A DNA stretch of 64,000 nucleotides from Phanerochaete sordida (taxonomy: Eukaryota; Basidiomycota; Agaricomycetes; Polyporales; Phanerochaetaceae). The notes under the pieces are model-generated. The model worked only from the letters and a program-made list of their open reading frames with translations, was not told the origin of the DNA and did no database searches. The stretch spans positions 1-64,000 of the forward strand of contig BPQB01000021.1 in NCBI GenBank assembly GCA_019973155.2, in the 5' to 3' direction. The translations under genes and the position numbers were made by a program. Positions 34,193 through 46,130 of the stretch are shown piece after piece. The number at the start of each line of letters is the position of its first letter. Position 1 is the stretch's first letter.

Positions 34193-35538
34193 CTACAGCG
34201 ATGATCGTCGGGGTAGAGCTTGCCAATCTTTCTTCAGACCCTTTGCCTCTATGAGCTTCGCCGGCATGCAAAACACAGGGTCAACATCGTCCAGCCCTGG
34301 GTACCCTAGCAGGGACAAGCCTGCAAGTAGGTTAGATGTACGCACTAGAGTCGATGCAATCGTCTACGCACCTGCGACCCCGAACAAAGTGTGGAATACG
34401 TCAGGCTGGTCTCCCGGCCGATCCGCGATCCCTCCGTGCTCGGGCTCCTGCAATGCAGCCGTCAAATTTTGTGAATAGTCACGTCTCAGAGAAACGCACC
34501 TGAGCCGACAGGATAAACTTGATGAGTTTGTCTGAGTCTATCCAAGATAACTTCTTGAGGATAGAAAGTGCGGACAGCACCCAGAAACTGTAGCAAACCT
34601 AGCATGCACCCGTGAGCTTAGAAACAGAACTAGTAAGCTCTCTGGAACGAACATCTTCGAGCTTCTCTGGCCGTCCGTTGAGACCACCGTTCGGCAGCTG
34701 GCGCTCGGCAAGCCACCACGCGAGGGTATCTTGGTCTATCACGTCCAGCCGGTCAAGGATTGCTAGTGCCGCGGTGCAAACGAATACTGTCGGACCTCGG
34801 GTCAGGCATATATCCCTCAAAAAACACTCTGCACGCACCTTGGGCAGCATGACTCTCTGCGCCAATGACAGCACCGAATCCTCCGTCAAAGTTCTTGCAG
34901 CGGCGGATGTAGTCGACTGTCTTGTCGACGTCTAGTTCATTGAGCCGTCTGAGGAGCGCCAGAGCGTGCACGGCACAGTAGAGGAAGCGCGTGTCAATCT
35001 CGCCGTACTTGTCGCCAGCAAAGACTCCGGACGGCTGCTGGAGAGACAAAATGACTGCGGGACGATAAGAGCAGCCCAGAGCAGATATGCGACGTGCTTA
35101 CACTTCGTGATTCGGTCGACGTCCAGCCTATCCGTCGCATCTTGTATGCACAGAATCTGGATCGCGCTCAGGGTTGGAAGCAAGTGTGCGTCATGGTCGG
35201 GATGCGCGCCGAACCCGCCTGCGGAAGGTCAGGGCGCGATCCCTGGCTGAGGTGCGGAGACAAACCTGCCTCTTCATCCCAGCAGCTCATCACAAAGTCT
35301 ATCATCTCCTCTCGGTCCAGCGCGTCTTTGTGCTTCATGATGCAGAGTGCGGTGAGACCCCAGTAGATCGCGTTCATGCGAAGATGTGCGGTGAGATGGT
35401 ACATGAGGTCGTCCTTGCTCTGAGGAGAAATTGCTGTTAGCTCCCACGCGTGCCTGGACCTTGTAGTGGGCGCACCTCTCCCAGAGACTGGATATACTTG
35501 ACATGGAGGGGCACACTCAGCTCAGGATCCGCTGACAT
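34193..35538 (-). CDS. BET2: Rab geranylgeranyltransferase (type II) beta subunit
   Basis: Catalytic beta subunit of the enzyme that attaches geranylgeranyl groups to Rab GTPases, with the alpha subunit and Rab escort protein, in the cytosol. The N-terminus [20 protein letters not shown] is followed by the prenyltransferase repeats: [16 protein letters not shown], a split [58 protein letters not shown] and [15 protein letters not shown]. The zinc site is seen as the D and C of [12 protein letters not shown] (spliced) and the H of [11 protein letters not shown]. The [17 protein letters not shown] block and the PVFCMP end are typical of type II, not of farnesyl or type I enzymes. The last exon runs [14 protein letters not shown] and stops with TAG at 34193-34195. 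At least six short introns. Length of about 330 residues is normal for the family. The divergent neighbour is the BTB gene. Confidence 0.93.
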
Positions 35539-36099
35539 TGTCGACTGTTTGCCTCGAAATCTACGACTTGTACTTTCGTCTTCTGTAACACACAAGTGCT
35601 GAGTGAGAACCCATATTCAGGGGTTTGAGTTACAGCTACGTACCGTGATATTCACTGGCTCGGACAAATGGCCGTGTGTGGTCGAAGTGGTGGTGGCAGA
35701 ATGAGGTGTACGCCATCGCGCCTCGGACTCTCGGAGGCTCGGAGGACATCCGGTCACGTGATAACATGAGCAACCCCGCCTCGCGTTGCTTGCACTCGTT
35801 CTCTTCTGATCTCTTCCACCGTCTCCGGCCTGCTCGAGCTGCCTGATATCCCTCGTTCCGTGCTGCTACTCTGCGATGAGCTCAGAGTACACCTGCGCTT
35901 TCCTGCAGATGTATAGAGATTACCTGGTTCTTCTCCCAGGACCACGTGTGGTCAACGCGTAGGTTTGCGCAAGGCCTGTCTCTCTGCTGCGCAAAGGGGT
36001 CGACCTCTATCACCCATACCACTACGTACACTCCTCCAGGTACGCTCTTTGTGCTGTCATGGCGCTACTTAGTGCTCTAACGGTAGTCTCACCAGCTCA
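35539..36099. other. Divergent promoter region between BET2 and the BTB gene
   Basis: 561 nt between two genes reading outward; it must hold both promoters. No TATA element or repeated motif stands out. Confidence 0.45.
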
Positions 36100-37136
36100 A
36101 TGAGCGTCATCACCGAGCAATCGACGGAGCGCTGCCCTGACGTCTGGTTCGACGATGGGAACGTCGTCTTGAAAGCAGAGGGCATGCTGTTTAAGGTCTA
36201 CCTTGGCATTCTCCAGGCGCAATCCCCGTTCTTCAGCGACATGTTCACTCTCCCGCAAGCAGAGGATGACCTGTCGGAGAAGCATGGGGACTGCCCGTTG
36301 GTGACGATGCACGGCGATCGCGCTGCAGACGTGCGCGTCTTCCTCAAAGCGTTGTTTGACTCGCAGTGCGTGCGATGCCCTGATCCAAGCTCTATTAGTA
36401 TTTATCGAAGCCACTTACTAGGTTCTACGCCGATGTCAAGTCGATCAAGGACGTCGGAGTCGTCATCGGCGTGTTGAAGATCGCACACAAGTACCAAGTC
36501 GAGCACCTCGTCCGTCGGTCCGTGCCCACCTTTACGGCGCTGTACCCCACGACGCTGCAGAAGTGGGACATCCGCGAGTCCCGTCGTCAGTGGGCGCCGC
36601 TCCGCCAGGAATTCGGACGCGCCCTCCCCATGTTCGTCGCAAACATCGCACGCTCCACGAACATGGACATCCTCCTTCCGTCCGCGCTCTTTGAGTGCTG
36701 CAGCTACTCCTTCGAAGAGATCCTCGGGGGTGTGTCCAGTCCCTCAGGTGTCGTATACGTCCTCCATCCCCGCGACCAGGTCCTCGTCCTCCAGGCACGC
36801 GAGAACCTGGCCCAACACGCCCGCACTAGCGTGTGGGGATTCATTTACTGCGAGGAGCTTTTGCAAAGCGTCGCCAGGGATCTGGAGACATGGACCCGCC
36901 TGCATCGATGGGTGCAGGGGGAAACCACAACGGGCCAAACGACCTGGAAAAGTCCGCTCGCCAAGGACTTCCCGTGGACGGGCTTCTTCCAGTTGACCCG
37001 GAACCATATCAGCAGGTTTCGGTATACGACCGAAAGAGAATTCAAAAACACACGGAACGAGGTCTGGGCAATGCTGCCCTTAGCATTTGGGGTGCCGGCT
37101 TGGAATAAGATGAAGTGGGAAGGCCCAAGGGAGTGA
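36100..37136 (+). CDS. BTB/POZ domain protein
   Basis: About 325 residues from two exons, joined over the intron at 36369-36421 (DSQ|FYADVKSIKDV). The N-terminal BTB fold is visible as CPDVWFDDGNVVLKAEGMLF, followed by VYLGILQAQSPFFSDMFTLP, VTMHGDRAADVRVFLKALF and, after the intron, IGVLKIAHKYQVEHLVRRSV. The C-terminal half (helical, VANIARSTNMDILLPSALFE, LHPRDQVLVLQARENLAQHA, ETWTRLHRWVQGE) has no domain I recognise, but resembles the lineage-expanded BTB proteins of Agaricomycetes. No Kelch, MATH or BACK domain is evident. BTB domains mediate dimerisation and often link targets to cullin-3 ligases; that role here is inferred only. The start is the first ATG after the promoter gap. Confidence 0.88.
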
Positions 37137-37305
37137 TGGATCGAAAGTGGTACGTGTATGCGTACCCCACGAAAGATGACGCAGCTCACTCAGGACAAAG
37201 CTGAGCTTTGAACCAACTCGCATGCATTGTGACAAAGAACAGGATCACTATTAGGTCAATTACACTGAACTTGTCCACTAGGATGAAAATGTGGATATAT
37301 CGTTC

Positions 37306-38324
37306 TCAGTCAACGACCGGCGCAGAGACGTCGGTTGACTTCCAGAGAGGCTCCATGCGTTTGATGTTCTGGACTAGGTTCTCATAACCCTTGAGCAGCA
37401 TCGTCCCCGAATCCGTGCCGCACGGTACGCGTGTCCATTCCGGGTCCAGCTCCTCCAGCACCGTCGCCGCGAAGCCCGTGCCCGAGACGAGCTCGAAGAC
37501 CCTCGCAGCGAGGCGTGCGGGGTCGCCGACCCACCCGTTCTGGGCGTACAGCCGCGGGATCGCGTTGATGGAGTCGAAGCCCTGGCCGGGCTCCGTGTAC
37601 GCCGTCGCGGGCGCGGGCGGCGGCGGCGCGCCGTCGGGCGCGTAGCGCGGGTGCCCGACGAAGAAGCGCGTGGGGAAGTGCCCGGGCACGAGGCAGCGCA
37701 CGCGCACGCAGAACGGCGCGAGCTCGTGCGCGAGCGTGTCCGCGTACTGCTCGAGCGCGCCCTTGCTCGCGCTGTATGCGCCCCACGCGGCCGGCGCGAA
37801 GCCCGTCGCGACGCTCGACACGAGCAGCACGTGCCCCGCGCGCCGCGCGCGCATGTGCGCGAGCACCGGCTGCGTGAAGGCGAGCGCGCCGAAGAGGTGC
37901 AGCTGGAACTGCTGGCGGACCTCGGCGAGGCTGCGGCGGTGTGAGCGGTGTGGCTGGCGGGGCGACGGGGTGGACGTACCTCGTCTCCTCCACGGGCCCG
38001 TAGCCGATGTAGTTCGTCCCGGCGTTGTTGACGAGCACGTCGATGTGGCCATAGACTTCGATGGCCCTTTCCGCTGTCGCCTTGATATTTTCATCCGTGT
38101 CGTAGAGATCGAGAAGCAACATGTGTGCGCCTGCTTCCCTCAGCTCGTCGGGAAACTTGTCTGCAGACCTGACCGTAGCGATAACCTGAAGCACGGTGAG
38201 CATCATCGCCTTATGCCTATCTCTTGAAAGATCATACCTTGTCGCCGCACTTCAGGGCATGCAAGGCCATCGCGAGGCCGAGGCCTGAGTTGGTACCGGT
38301 GATGACCCAGACACGGCTATCCAT
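37306..38324 (-). CDS. Short-chain dehydrogenase/reductase (classical SDR)
   Basis: NAD(P)-dependent oxidoreductase of the classical SDR family, about 285 residues, cytosolic. Exon 1 encodes MDSRVWVITGTNSGLGLAMA, with the cofactor-binding motif TGTNSGLG. After an intron comes IATVRSADKFPDELREAG, then IDVLVNNAG (family motif NNAG). After another intron the catalytic stretch follows: VLLVSSVATGF with Ser, and YSASKGALEQYADTLAHEL with the Tyr-xxx-Lys pair. The PG motif is in VRCLVPGHFPTRFF. The C-terminal part contains an Ala/Pro-rich insert (GAPPPPAPATAYTEPG) and ends STDVSAPVVD. The third-base GC is extreme in the middle exon. The start at 38324 was chosen because it places the TGxxxGxG motif at the usual N-terminal position. 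The substrate is unknown. The BTB gene converges on it, with 169 nt between them. Confidence 0.92.
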
Positions 38325-39804
38325 GCTGATGAGTTGAGATGACTGGTGAAAAAATGGGAGGTTGTGCTTGCTGATCTCAAACTCACCTGAGAACCGTGGT
38401 GGCTTTATAGCTTTCTGGGCGTCGAGCGTCCACTTGGTTCTGCTATTCCATGTGTAATCCCTGCAGCAAGCAATCAAACCTTTCTCGGTAGTTTGTGGGG
38501 AGCATGACTTTTACGAGATGGTCCAGAGTGTCCGGCGAATACGGAAAATGCGCTGTTCATACTATGTGGATGGCAAATTTTGTCTCTCGGCCTGTTCGCT
38601 CGATTTTGGCACGTCGAGAGTGTTTGTCAAGTCCGAGGTCGCAAGAGAGTTGGATATTTCGGTGGGGCTAACGTCCAGCGCACTTTGCGCGATACTGGTC
38701 CTCGGACAAATACTTGACTCGGGCGGGCGTGCTTTATCGGTGAAAAATGAAATCTGGTCTGCTGATGATTACGCTGCTTTGCAACCTCCTTTAGCATTGA
38801 CAGGAGTTGCAATAGAGTTTTTGAGATCAAGATGCACTGGAAACAGTCGTGAGATTTATGACGGTCCAAAAACCATTTACGTATGCTGAACAACGCTAGT
38901 CACAGATCGAGGATTGAGCAGTAGTACTCACGAACTCGGAGGTTATGATCACCACGCGCTATGCAGCACGTCATTCTCATGCCGAGGCTCAGGCACCAAG
39001 TATAGGACTGCTGTTAGAAGACCGCGCAGAATGAGGAGCTGGGCCAGAAACCGCCGACGCTGTCGGAGGTTGCGGATGTTTCCCAACGGCGGCAAGTGTG
39101 GCGCCCTTACGCCCTCCTGCGTGCGTTCCTGTTCACCGCGCCGGTGAAGCCACGGATGCCTCGGTAATTGGTACGAGAGTAGGCAAATTTAGTGCATGTT
39201 CGCAGCATTTGCATGGCGAGAAAGCTCGAGGTGGCCCTTAGAAAATGAGGGTTCATTGTGCTTCAAGCTGTTTTCCAATAGGATGTACGTCCACATACGC
39301 CCACATATTAGCAGGGTCAGCATACTGATAGCAGTAAATTCCACCTGTAAAACGGCCGTCCGTTAAGGGCTACCCAACCGGACGATGAGCAGCTGCCGGA
39401 TGATATGCCAGTCCGAGTCCATGCAAATTTTCCGACCCACTTCAGAGTCACTGGTGAATATTGATGAGTTTTTCTAACGGCTCACAATATTTCCAAGTAC
39501 CTCTGCGGCTTGTATTCGACTATATGTTTCGATGAGTAGCGTCTCGCTCGAGGAGGCAGATATGTCTGGGATGCGGCCGAGGCTGTGGCCGTCGAAGTCG
39601 AACTTCAAGACTGAGGAAGCGGCCGGACCGCCAGCCGGGAGCTTTGTGGCGCTCACGTGATGCCGGCCGAACGTCCGCGTCATGGCGCGGGCGCCCTGAG
39701 TGCAATAAGCGCCAGCGCCAGGCTGCCTCCCGAGTCCCATGGCCGAGCCGCCCTCGCTCACGCACACACCGCTCTCTACCTGACCACGACCTCACCCATG
39801 AGAC
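38325..39804. other. Intergenic, 1.5 kb
   Basis: Divergent space between the SDR gene and the ABC1 kinase gene. A plus-strand frame at 38518-38889 (123 codons) has no motif and codon use unlike the neighbours, so I do not call it. The region 38,900-39,480 is mixed in composition and shows nothing recognisable. Confidence 0.4.
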
Positions 39805-41825
39805 ATGAGTCTCCTCCGTTCCCATAGCCTCCGCATACGTAGCCCTTCGACACGGAGACCAGGTGTCGTAGAGAGGGTCGCACGACACCAACATTCAGCC
39901 GCGCCAGAGTCAAGTCCGCGTTCGTTATGGAGCTATAGATCGACACGAGCACTGGCATACACATCGGTGTTTGTCGGAGGCACATGGCTGCTAGACACCC
40001 AGTTCAACGCCTCCGCCATTACTAGAAACGTTCGCACGATATGGGTCGTACGTCGTTTCCTGCCGTGTGCTCTCCGCTGCCTGACCAAGCGTCCTCCCAC
40101 ACAGTTCTCTCTGATTGCATTAGACTACAAGCTCAACTTTAACGAAGAGAAAAGCGAGCAAATACCAGAACTACACCAGCGGGTCGGAGACAGGATGTAC
40201 GACTTGTTGACCAGTAATGGAGGATTATACATTAAAATAGGCGCGTTTACTCGCCTATATGCACTGTCCGGACGCTGAATTCTTACAACAGGACAGGCCA
40301 TTGGCAATAATGCTGCGTTACTTCCTGCACCAATACAAGAGAAATTTGCAAAGCTTTTCGACGATGCACCCCAAGTCCCATATTCCGAGATACGGTCGGT
40401 CATTCGATCGCAATTCGGCAAAGAGCCCGCTGGGCCAGACGGACTTTTCGAGGAGTTCGACGAGAATGCGATCGCAAGCGCAAGCATCGCCCAGGTCCAC
40501 AAGGCAAAGCTCAAGTCGCCCGACGGGAACGGCCCTGTGGTCGCCGTGAAGATCCAGAAACCCGCGCTCGCCAAGCAGGTGGATTGGGACCTGGCAGCAT
40601 ACCGACTCGTCATGTGGGCGTATGAAAAGTACTTTGAGCTCAAGGTTTACTTCCTCGTCGGTGCGTGGATCACCTTCGTGCCTATGTCGATCCGTTCTCA
40701 ATGTGCACGATCAGACTTCATTTCCGATCACATGCGCTCCGAACTTGACTTTGAGCGTGAAGCCCAGAACGCGATCGAAACGGCCAAGTACGTTGCATCC
40801 GAACCCATACTCGCCGACCGGGTGTACATTCCCAAGATATATCCCGAGTACTGCACGAAGAAAGTCATGGTCGCGGAGTGGATAGACGGCGTCCGCCTGA
40901 GTGACCGCGCGGGTATCTTCCGACTCATGGGCGAGCGCGATCCGCGGCTCGCGCGTGCACCGCTGGAACCGGCCTCCACCTTGCCATCCCGCCCGCTCAA
41001 GGGTGGCGTCGCCGCGATCATGGACACGATGGTGCAGCTCTTCAGCGCGCAGATCTTCAGCTGGGGCTGGGTGCACTGCGACCCACACCCAGGCAACGTC
41101 ATCGTGCGCCCGCACCCGCTGCGCCCCGACCGGCCGCAGCTCGTGTTGCTCGACCACGGCCTCTACGTGCGCGCCTCGGAGACGTTCCGCCGACAGTACG
41201 CGACGCTCTGGCGCGGGCTCATCACGATGGACTTCGACACGATCAAGGACGTCGCGGACCAGTGGGGCATCGGCACGCCGGACCTCTTCGCGAGCGCGAC
41301 GCTCATGAAGCCCGTGCGCTTCAACGGGCAGCCGGGCGACCTGGACCAGCTCAGCCAGTACGAGCGCAGCGTGCTCATCAAGGAGCGCCTCAAGAAGTTC
41401 CTGACCGACACCGACAAGATGCCCAAGGAGCTCGTCTTCATCGGCCGCAACATCAGGTGCGTCCGCGCGCCGCCCGCCCGCGCCGCCGCTGACCGCGCCG
41501 CAGGATCGTGCAGGGCAACAACCAGATGTTCGGCTCGCCCGTGAACCGCATCCGCATCACGGGCGAGTGGGCGTCGCGCTCGCTGACGCGGCACCCCGCG
41601 CTGTCGGGTGCGCAGCGCGTGCGCGAGTACGCCGGCTACGTCGGCTTCCTCGCGGTGATGCTCGGCATCGACCTCGCGTTCTGGGCCGCGCGCGTGCGGC
41701 AGTGGCTCGGGCTGCGCCTCGGCTGGGCGAGCGGCGGCTTCGAGGACGAGCTCGAGCGCACGATGCGCGGCATCGCGAAGAGCAGCTTCGGCGTCGACAT
41801 CGCGGCGACCGCGTTCGAGGGGTAG
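39805..41825 (+). CDS. ABC1/ADCK (UbiB) family atypical kinase, ADCK1/MCP2-like
   Basis: A mitochondrial atypical kinase-like protein of about 600 residues. The N-terminus is Arg/Ser-rich (MSLLRSHSLRIRSPSTRRPG), fits a mitochondrial targeting signal, and is followed by a short hydrophobic stretch. Family motifs follow in order: GGLYIKIGQAI (the KxGQ motif), ENAIASASIAQVHKA (Ala-rich loop), VVAVKIQKP (ATP Lys), RSELDFEREAQNA, VMVAEWIDG, the catalytic-loop motif HCDPHPGNVIV and the metal motif LLDHGLY. The HCDPHPGN/LLDHG forms point to the ADCK1/MCP2 branch, linked in yeast to mitochondrial lipid balance, rather than to the COQ8 branch. Introns lie at about 40,049-40,104, 40,241-40,291, 40,674-40,729 and 41,459-41,504; the second uses a GC donor (IKIG|QAIG). 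The C-terminus has a hydrophobic segment (VGFLAVMLGIDLAFWAARV) and ends AATAFEG. Confidence 0.92.
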
Positions 41826-42533
41826 CACGCCCGGCGGGCCCGCCGTGCCCCTATACATCTCTTTCTGCACTCGCACCGTGCACACGCGTGCCCCCCGTCG
41901 GAGACAGCGCGGCGGCCCGCGTGGGCCTGCGCCGGCCACGACGGAGTCGGCTGCGGGGTGCGCAGGCACGCGCCGCGCGCGGGAGCGCAATACGAATTGG
42001 CACTGAATGCGTGGTGCGAACCGGGGGCGCGCAGCAATGCAGCGCGCTCACAGCCTGGGGCTTATCGGCGCGCGGGTCTCGTGCTGCCCGAGGCCGCGGC
42101 GCGCGGCCGCCGCGAAGAGCTCGCATTTTTCGCCGCCGTCTCGCCGCCGTGCGTTGGCCACAGCATGCAGCGCATGAAAAGAATTGCCTCACGTCTTCCT
42201 GCGGGGCGGGGGTACGTTCTACCCTCTTCGCCGTCTGCTGTGCCTCGGCCGTTGTGCGAGTCAGACCTGGCTTGGTTCTTGAGCTGCCGTTGGTGGACGT
42301 GAATTGCTACGGGGCATCTCGACGCCATGCAAGACAAGGCCTGCAAAATATAGCATTGAGGATATCCTCTGCCGATTCCAAGAGTTGATTCCGAACTAAC
42401 CAAAGGCCCGATTATAAATGCAACAAGGTACAGAAGTAATGGAGCGACAAATAGACGAATGCGACGCTAGCTGATTACGCAATGAACGGGTATAGGAAAG
42501 TAGGCATAACGATATCCAGTGGGATGTGCCAGA
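41826..42533. other. Intergenic, convergent 3' regions
   Basis: Tail-to-tail space between the ABC1 kinase gene and SPA2. The first 350 nt are very GC-rich and keep long open frames on both strands without motifs; the rest is AT-richer. Nothing is called. Confidence 0.45.
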
Positions 42534-45500
42534 TCAGAGCTTCATGAGGCCCTTCATCGCGTTCGCGACGGCGAAGCTCGACTTCGCCATCACCTGCCGG
42601 GACTCCTTCGTGACCTCAGGAAGTGCCTGCACCTCGCTGAGCTTGTTGGCGTGCTCGCTGAGCTCGCGCAGGATCTCGCCGCCCTGCTCCGCCGACGCGG
42701 GCGGCAGGTTGTCCTTGCAGACCGCGACGATGCTGGAGACGATCGTGATTATGTGCGTCAGGTTCTCGTTCAGGCTTGGCGACGGCGTGGGGCTCCGCAC
42801 AGCGGAGAGCACGCTCTGGATCGCATACACAATGGACTCGGTCTGCGCCTCGAGGTAGGGCTGCGGACGCCGATCAGCGGCGCACACGACGGCAGCTGCG
42901 ACGACGCACCTTCAGCTCCGTCCACGCATCCTCCGGCCCCTCGGTCGGCGCCGACTCGTCGCCAGTCCCGTTATTGCCCTCGAACATGGATGAGCCGTTG
43001 CTTGCGCTTGAGGGTCTCTCAAGTGAACTCCTACCGAGCGAGGACCTGGGCGGGGACGACGCGAGATCCGCCAGGCGATCCGAGCGCGTGCTCGTGCTGC
43101 TGCCCGCGCGGCCGTGGCCCGAGCGTAGGGTGCCGTACGGGGACGCGGCGGGGGAGCTCGCGCTCGGCGGCGGCGACGCAGGCGCGAAGCGCTCCTGCTC
43201 GGCCCTCGTCGCCCGCCGGATGCAGACCGTCTTCCCGATCTCCGTGACCGTGAACGATACGTGGCTCGCCGCGGCGTCGAGCAGGCTGACCGGCGACATG
43301 CCTGCGCCCGTCGCGTGGGACTTTGCGGCCGTGACGAGGTTGCTGAGCGTCGCCTCCGCCCGGTCGCGAAGCGCCTGCAGGGCCTCAAGGTCGACCTCTG
43401 CCCGCTCGCGTGCTGGCCGGCGCTCGAACACGCGGACGTCCTCGATAATGGCCGTCACGGCGTTGACCACAGACTTCATTGGCGTCAGCACCCGCGTCGG
43501 CTGAGGCGAGCGTCCGGCAGTCAAAAGACTGTCGATAGAGGAGACAAACGCCGTGACGTGGATGTCGAGCAGTCCACCATCTGGTGAAACAGGCAACTGG
43601 TCGTCCGTCTTGGGCGGTTGTAGGAAAAGTTGGGACGTGGCTGCACCGAGTGAGCCAAAACTTGAACGGAAGGGGTAAGACAAAGACGCACCTTTCATGC
43701 TTCTCAGCTCCGTTTTCGCTTGCTCATACTTGCGCTTGTATTCCTTCAGCTGCGTATCCAAGTCCCGAATGACCACCAAGTCCGAGTCTTTGGCAGTCAT
43801 GAGCTCGTCGTTCCGCTTGGACAAGTCCGAAAGCTCCGTCATCAGCCCCTCCATGTCTGAACGAAGCTGGTCAAGGATCTCGGGATCAACCTGAAACATT
43901 GATTTAGTTTGAGACTCTGGGGGGACTTGAGTAAGAGAACTCACCCCACCACCGCCACCTGCTTCGAGGCGCTCGCGAAGCACCTGGAGTTCTTCCTCGT
44001 CTTCGCGCGCCCGTCGGGCAGCCATCTCCTTCTCCCTTGCGCTTTCCTCCCGGAGCTGGTCTAGCTCCTGCTGTAAAGCTCGCATGGAGCTGGTTTTCTC
44101 CTCAACTCTCTGCGTTCCATGTCAGCGTGCAAGTTCCTCCATGACAGCTGTCAAGACTCACCCGCCGCAATTCCTCCAGTTCAGCTTCCATAAGCTGCAC
44201 CCTCTCGTCTCCATGCATGGCGTCCTCGAGATCCCGCTCGAGGCCCGTTATGCGCGACTGCATGGTGGCGATCTTGTACTCGTACTCTCGCCTGATCTTC
44301 TCGTCCTCCCCGCCCACGCTCGCCCTGCCACTCGCCATGCGGCCTGCAGACCGGTCGGAGGTGACAGAAGCACGCCCGAATGACATTTTTTCATAGTAGT
44401 CGTCGTTGTTCCGTGTGCTCGCGACGGCCTCTTCTTCCTCCTCGTCGATTTGCAGGCGTGCGGTCAGACCGCTGAGCCCGCCAATGCCAGGTGCGGGGCT
44501 GCGCATGTCGTCCGTCTCGCCTTCCGTGTCAGTGCGTTCCCTGCTGCGGTCCCGTTCGGTCCCGGTGCTCTCGCGGAGCTCGCGTCCGTAGGGCACTTCG
44601 ATCTCCTCTTCGGCGATGGTGCTCTTGTTGGGGATGATCATGCCTGCAGTCGCGCTCTGCGCATTTGTCGTCGACGTCGAGTCGCTGTGCACACTGACAG
44701 ACTGGCTCGGTCGTCGGCCGAGACCGTCCCTGTCAACAGACCGCCTGCCAGACGTGTCTTGTGAGGGTCGCCTGCGGGAGCCGTATGGGTCCGCGCCATA
44801 GCCGTCTTGGCTTCCGCGCACACTTCCATACTCGTCGTTGCTCTTCCTCACAGGCACAGGAGAGCTTGCTCCGTAGCCGCTGTCCACGGCTCGGTCCTCG
44901 GATGTGCGACGACCAGTTGGCACATTGTCGTATTGTGCATTCTGTCCAGGTGACGGGTATTCGTCGTAATTGGATCCGGGGGACGGCATAGCAGGAGTAA
45001 TTGGCGGCTATTGTACTGATCATGAGGAAGGTTCAAGCACGACGTCGAGATACGCACCACTTCCTCCTTAAACTCTGGATAACGTCGGCCGAGCTCGTAG
45101 TAGACATCGCTTGACAGGTCTTTGAATCGCCCTGTGGGCAGTGTCGCAAGTTTCTGACGGGCCTGGTTGCGCTTAGGATGAAAATCATCCCGAACGGGCA
45201 GGAAGGGGACTGTCCACACGTCAATAGCTGCGGAATGACGAGAGGGCCTGCAACGCACCTTCGTTGTCCGTTGTATTGGTCTTCCTCCGAATCAGCTCAT
45301 CGTAGACATCCGTCGATAGCTCCTGGAACTGTTGTCTTGTTAGTCGGGTGAGCTTCTGTCGTGCGGTCGAGCGCGAGTTTGCGGGTTCTTCATGAGGAAA
45401 GGTTACGATAGTCGCTATCGGACTCCGGAGGACGACTGACCTTTAGCGAGGTAAGACGCCAGGTAACGATGGAGCTCCTCGAAGTGAGTGCGCGCGATTG

Positions 45501-45648
45501 AGCGTGCATCGGTGCCCGAGCTGGCTGCGGGGCCTGCACCGAGTGGACGATAGGACTCTGTCTTGTAGTTGGAGATGCCGGAATAAGTCGTGTTCGTGGG
45601 AGACGGGGCACGCATATTCCGCTGTGCGGCGGAGCCGCTACGCCGCAT
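42534..45648 (-). CDS. SPA2: Polarisome scaffold SPA2
   Basis: Scaffold of the polarisome at hyphal tips, linking formin, Rho regulators and MAP kinases. Near the N-terminus (after MRRSGSAAQRNMRAPSPTN) there are two Spa2 homology (GIT) repeats: ARQKLTRLTRQQFQELSTDV and ARQKLATLPTGRFKDLSSDV, each followed by a YDELIRR or YYELGRR helix. A Ser/Arg-rich disordered part follows (DSGYGASSPVPVRKSNDEYG), then a long coiled coil from about 44,310 to 43,690 (EDEKIRREYEYKIATMQSRI, MRALQQELDQLREESAREKE, DQLRSDMEGLMTELSDLSKR, DTQLKEYKRKYEQAKTEL). The C-terminal domain (LLDIHVTAFVSSIDSLL... and YLEAQTESIVYAIQSVLSAV) ends VANAMKGLMKL, as in fungal Spa2/SepA-partner proteins. Around seven introns, all short. 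Size of about 900 residues is usual. It shares a 482-nt divergent promoter region with the lipase gene. Confidence 0.92.
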
Positions 45649-46130
45649 GTTCTGGCTGGTGTGGGTCGGGGGATTGGAAGGGGTGAGGAGGAAAGGTCGA
45701 GGGGTGCCAGGCTATGGCGTTCCGAGAACTTTATCGTGGTAGACGTCGAGTCTAACCCTCCTGGTTTCGAGCTGGATGGCGGTCGTCCTCCGCGTTTATG
45801 GATCAGCGATGTATCATAGATCAACGCGACGGCCTCGTTGCAGCTACCACGTTTGCAAGGCAACCTAACTGAATATTGCGAGCTCTCGAGAGATGGCAGC
45901 TACACACCTTTGCCGTCGTGGTCGTGGTCGGGATGGTTGGGAAATATCGCGCTGCGAATAGCCAAAACCACGTGGCTGCGGTCTCTGATGGGAAGGCGGA
46001 GGCCCCAGCGACGCCATCGCTCTCCATCTCTCCCCCCGACGTCCACCACACCCGCCACGCCGCCCGAGGCCCTCAGCGCAAGCTGGCTTGAACGCTACGC
46101 TAGTCGCCGCACATCGAGCTGGTCGTCGAC
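45649..46130. other. Divergent promoter region between SPA2 and the lipase gene
   Basis: 482 nt between two outward-reading genes. The right part is pyrimidine-rich (TCTCCATCTCTCCCCCC near 46,020), a usual feature of fungal promoters that lack TATA. Confidence 0.45.

Noticed and set aside
37382..38206. 274-codon minus-strand frame overlapping the SDR gene
   Set aside because: The SDR motifs (NNAG, YSASK) lie in a different frame; this frame is a GC-rich shadow after the first exon.
38518..38889. 123-codon plus-strand frame between the SDR and ABC1 kinase genes
   Set aside because: No motif, codon use unlike neighbours, and position inside a promoter region; not supported as a gene.
41567..42388. 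273-codon plus-strand frame
   Set aside because: It begins inside the last exon of the ABC1 kinase gene in another frame and continues into GC-rich 3' sequence; no motif.
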